Assembly (NCBI GenBank): GCA_944320965.1
Contig: CALUJO010000007.1
Coordinates: 1-64,000 of the forward strand
Length of the DNA: 64,000 nt
DNA from: an uncultured Bacteroidaceae bacterium
GTDB taxonomy: Bacteria > Bacteroidota > Bacteroidia > Bacteroidales > Bacteroidaceae
Direction of reading: 5' to 3'
Below the pieces are notes generated by a model. It was not told where the DNA came from. It saw nothing but the letters and a program-made list of their open reading frames with translations, and did no database searches. The first letter of the stretch is position 1. The number at the start of each line of letters is the position of its first letter. This document shows, piece after piece, positions 63,650-64,000 of the stretch. Both the position numbers and the translations under genes were made by a program.

Positions 63650-64000
63650 ATGAAAAAGAAAATAGGAAAAAGAATCCAAATGATACGACTCCAGAACAAC
63701 ATCACTCAAGAACAGATGGCTGATTCGCTATGCATATCAACAAGTGCTTACTGCAAACTGGAGTATGGAGAAACAGACCTCACACTGACAAGAATAAAAC
63801 GCCTTTCCGAAATATTCAACATTCCGCTTATGGAACTTACCGGAAGACTTCTTGAAGGACTTGACAATACTTCCGAAACATATTGCCCAGATGCTGGACA
63901 AAAGAACATCGTTATGGAGCGTATGATGAAAGACTTTCTTGAACACGGCAAAGAGATGATGGACAAAATGATAAAAGATATCTCCAGAGTGGAAAGCAAG
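63650..64000 (+). CDS. XRE-family HTH regulator, 3' end outside the window
   Basis: An open frame starts at ATG 63650 and runs to the window edge (117 codons visible, no stop). Residues about 5-60 are a Cro/CI-type helix-turn-helix: GKRIQMIRLQNNITQEQMADSLCISTSAYCKLEYGETDLTLTRIKRLSEIFNI. The following part is Met/Lys-rich and probably helical (MMKDFLEHGKEMMDKMIKDI), perhaps a dimerisation coil. Targets unknown. It is partial, so domain content beyond this is not visible. Confidence 0.75.
   Translation, partial: MKKKIGKRIQMIRLQNNITQEQMADSLCISTSAYCKLEYGETDLTLTRIKRLSEIFNIPLMELTGRLLEGLDNTSETYCPDAGQKNIVMERMMKDFLEHGKEMMDKMIKDISRVESK

Overview
The window looks like a chromosomal segment of a Bacteroidota (Bacteroidales) bacterium. 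It has AT-rich intergenic DNA and promoters of the Bacteroidota type (TTTG, about 19 bp, TAnnTTTG) in front of many genes, with few Shine-Dalgarno sequences. It encodes type IX secretion (T9SS) C-terminal sorting domains, a TonB-dependent receptor with a carboxypeptidase-regulatory-like plug extension, a lipidated TamA homologue, PdxB, and the rplM-rpsI-rpsB-tsf cluster. I see no phage, IS element, CRISPR array or rRNA. The genus cannot be fixed from sequence alone.

Layout. 0-6 kb (mostly minus strand): argR with a degenerate ArgC-like gene, radC, a secreted dipeptidyl-peptidase III, a small AraC-type regulator and tRNA-Arg(CCT). 6-13.6 kb: a 1309-aa FnIII/T9SS protein, a UPF1-like SF1 helicase, then a hot-dog thioesterase/SDR pair. 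13.7-18.4 kb: miaB and the ribosomal cluster tsf, rpsB, rpsI, rplM, with structured leaders and spacers. 18.5-28.1 kb: a four-domain CoA-disulfide-reductase-like protein, then a phosphate module: PhoR/PhoB-like two-component system, divergent porin and pstSCAB, without phoU. 28.4-34.8 kb: thioesterase and iron-type alcohol dehydrogenase behind a long leader, an AraC regulator, an orphan HpaII-like endonuclease gene, an AlbA_2 (Schlafen-like) protein, a lytic transglycosylase and pdxB. 35-40 kb: a serine-type sulfatase and a three-gene metal operon (Cys-rich protein, TonB receptor, HMA protein). 40-48.8 kb: a two-gene operon for giant cell-surface proteins (2300 and 642 aa). 49-54.7 kb: a candidate small RNA, pheT, yebC, an outer-membrane protein and a sugar nucleotidyltransferase. 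54.8-64 kb: TamA/TamB, a C1B cysteine peptidase, a second candidate small RNA, and an XRE regulator cut by the window edge.

The most unusual signal is five short intergenic tandem arrays not explained by genes. Three have five units of exactly 22 nt (81-190, 21118-21227, 53641-53750). Two have four units of exactly 21 nt (12307-12390, 36534-36617). In the 22-nt class the unit edges (A-tract, T-tract) are kept and the roughly 9-nt core varies. In the 21-nt class the unit is a quasi-palindrome, AACCGAAG-C-CTTCGGTT, plus a short spacer. All five lie 42-127 nt downstream of the stop codon of a minus-strand gene, and in at least two the units fold together into a long terminator-like hairpin. Other points worth following are an ArgC homologue whose catalytic Cys is Ala, an orphan HpaII-like enzyme with an altered catalytic segment and no neighbouring methyltransferase, two promoter-plus-terminator units that look like roughly 70-nt small RNAs, 11-bp-period direct repeats that could be Pho boxes, and two genes whose promoter position implies nearly leaderless mRNAs.
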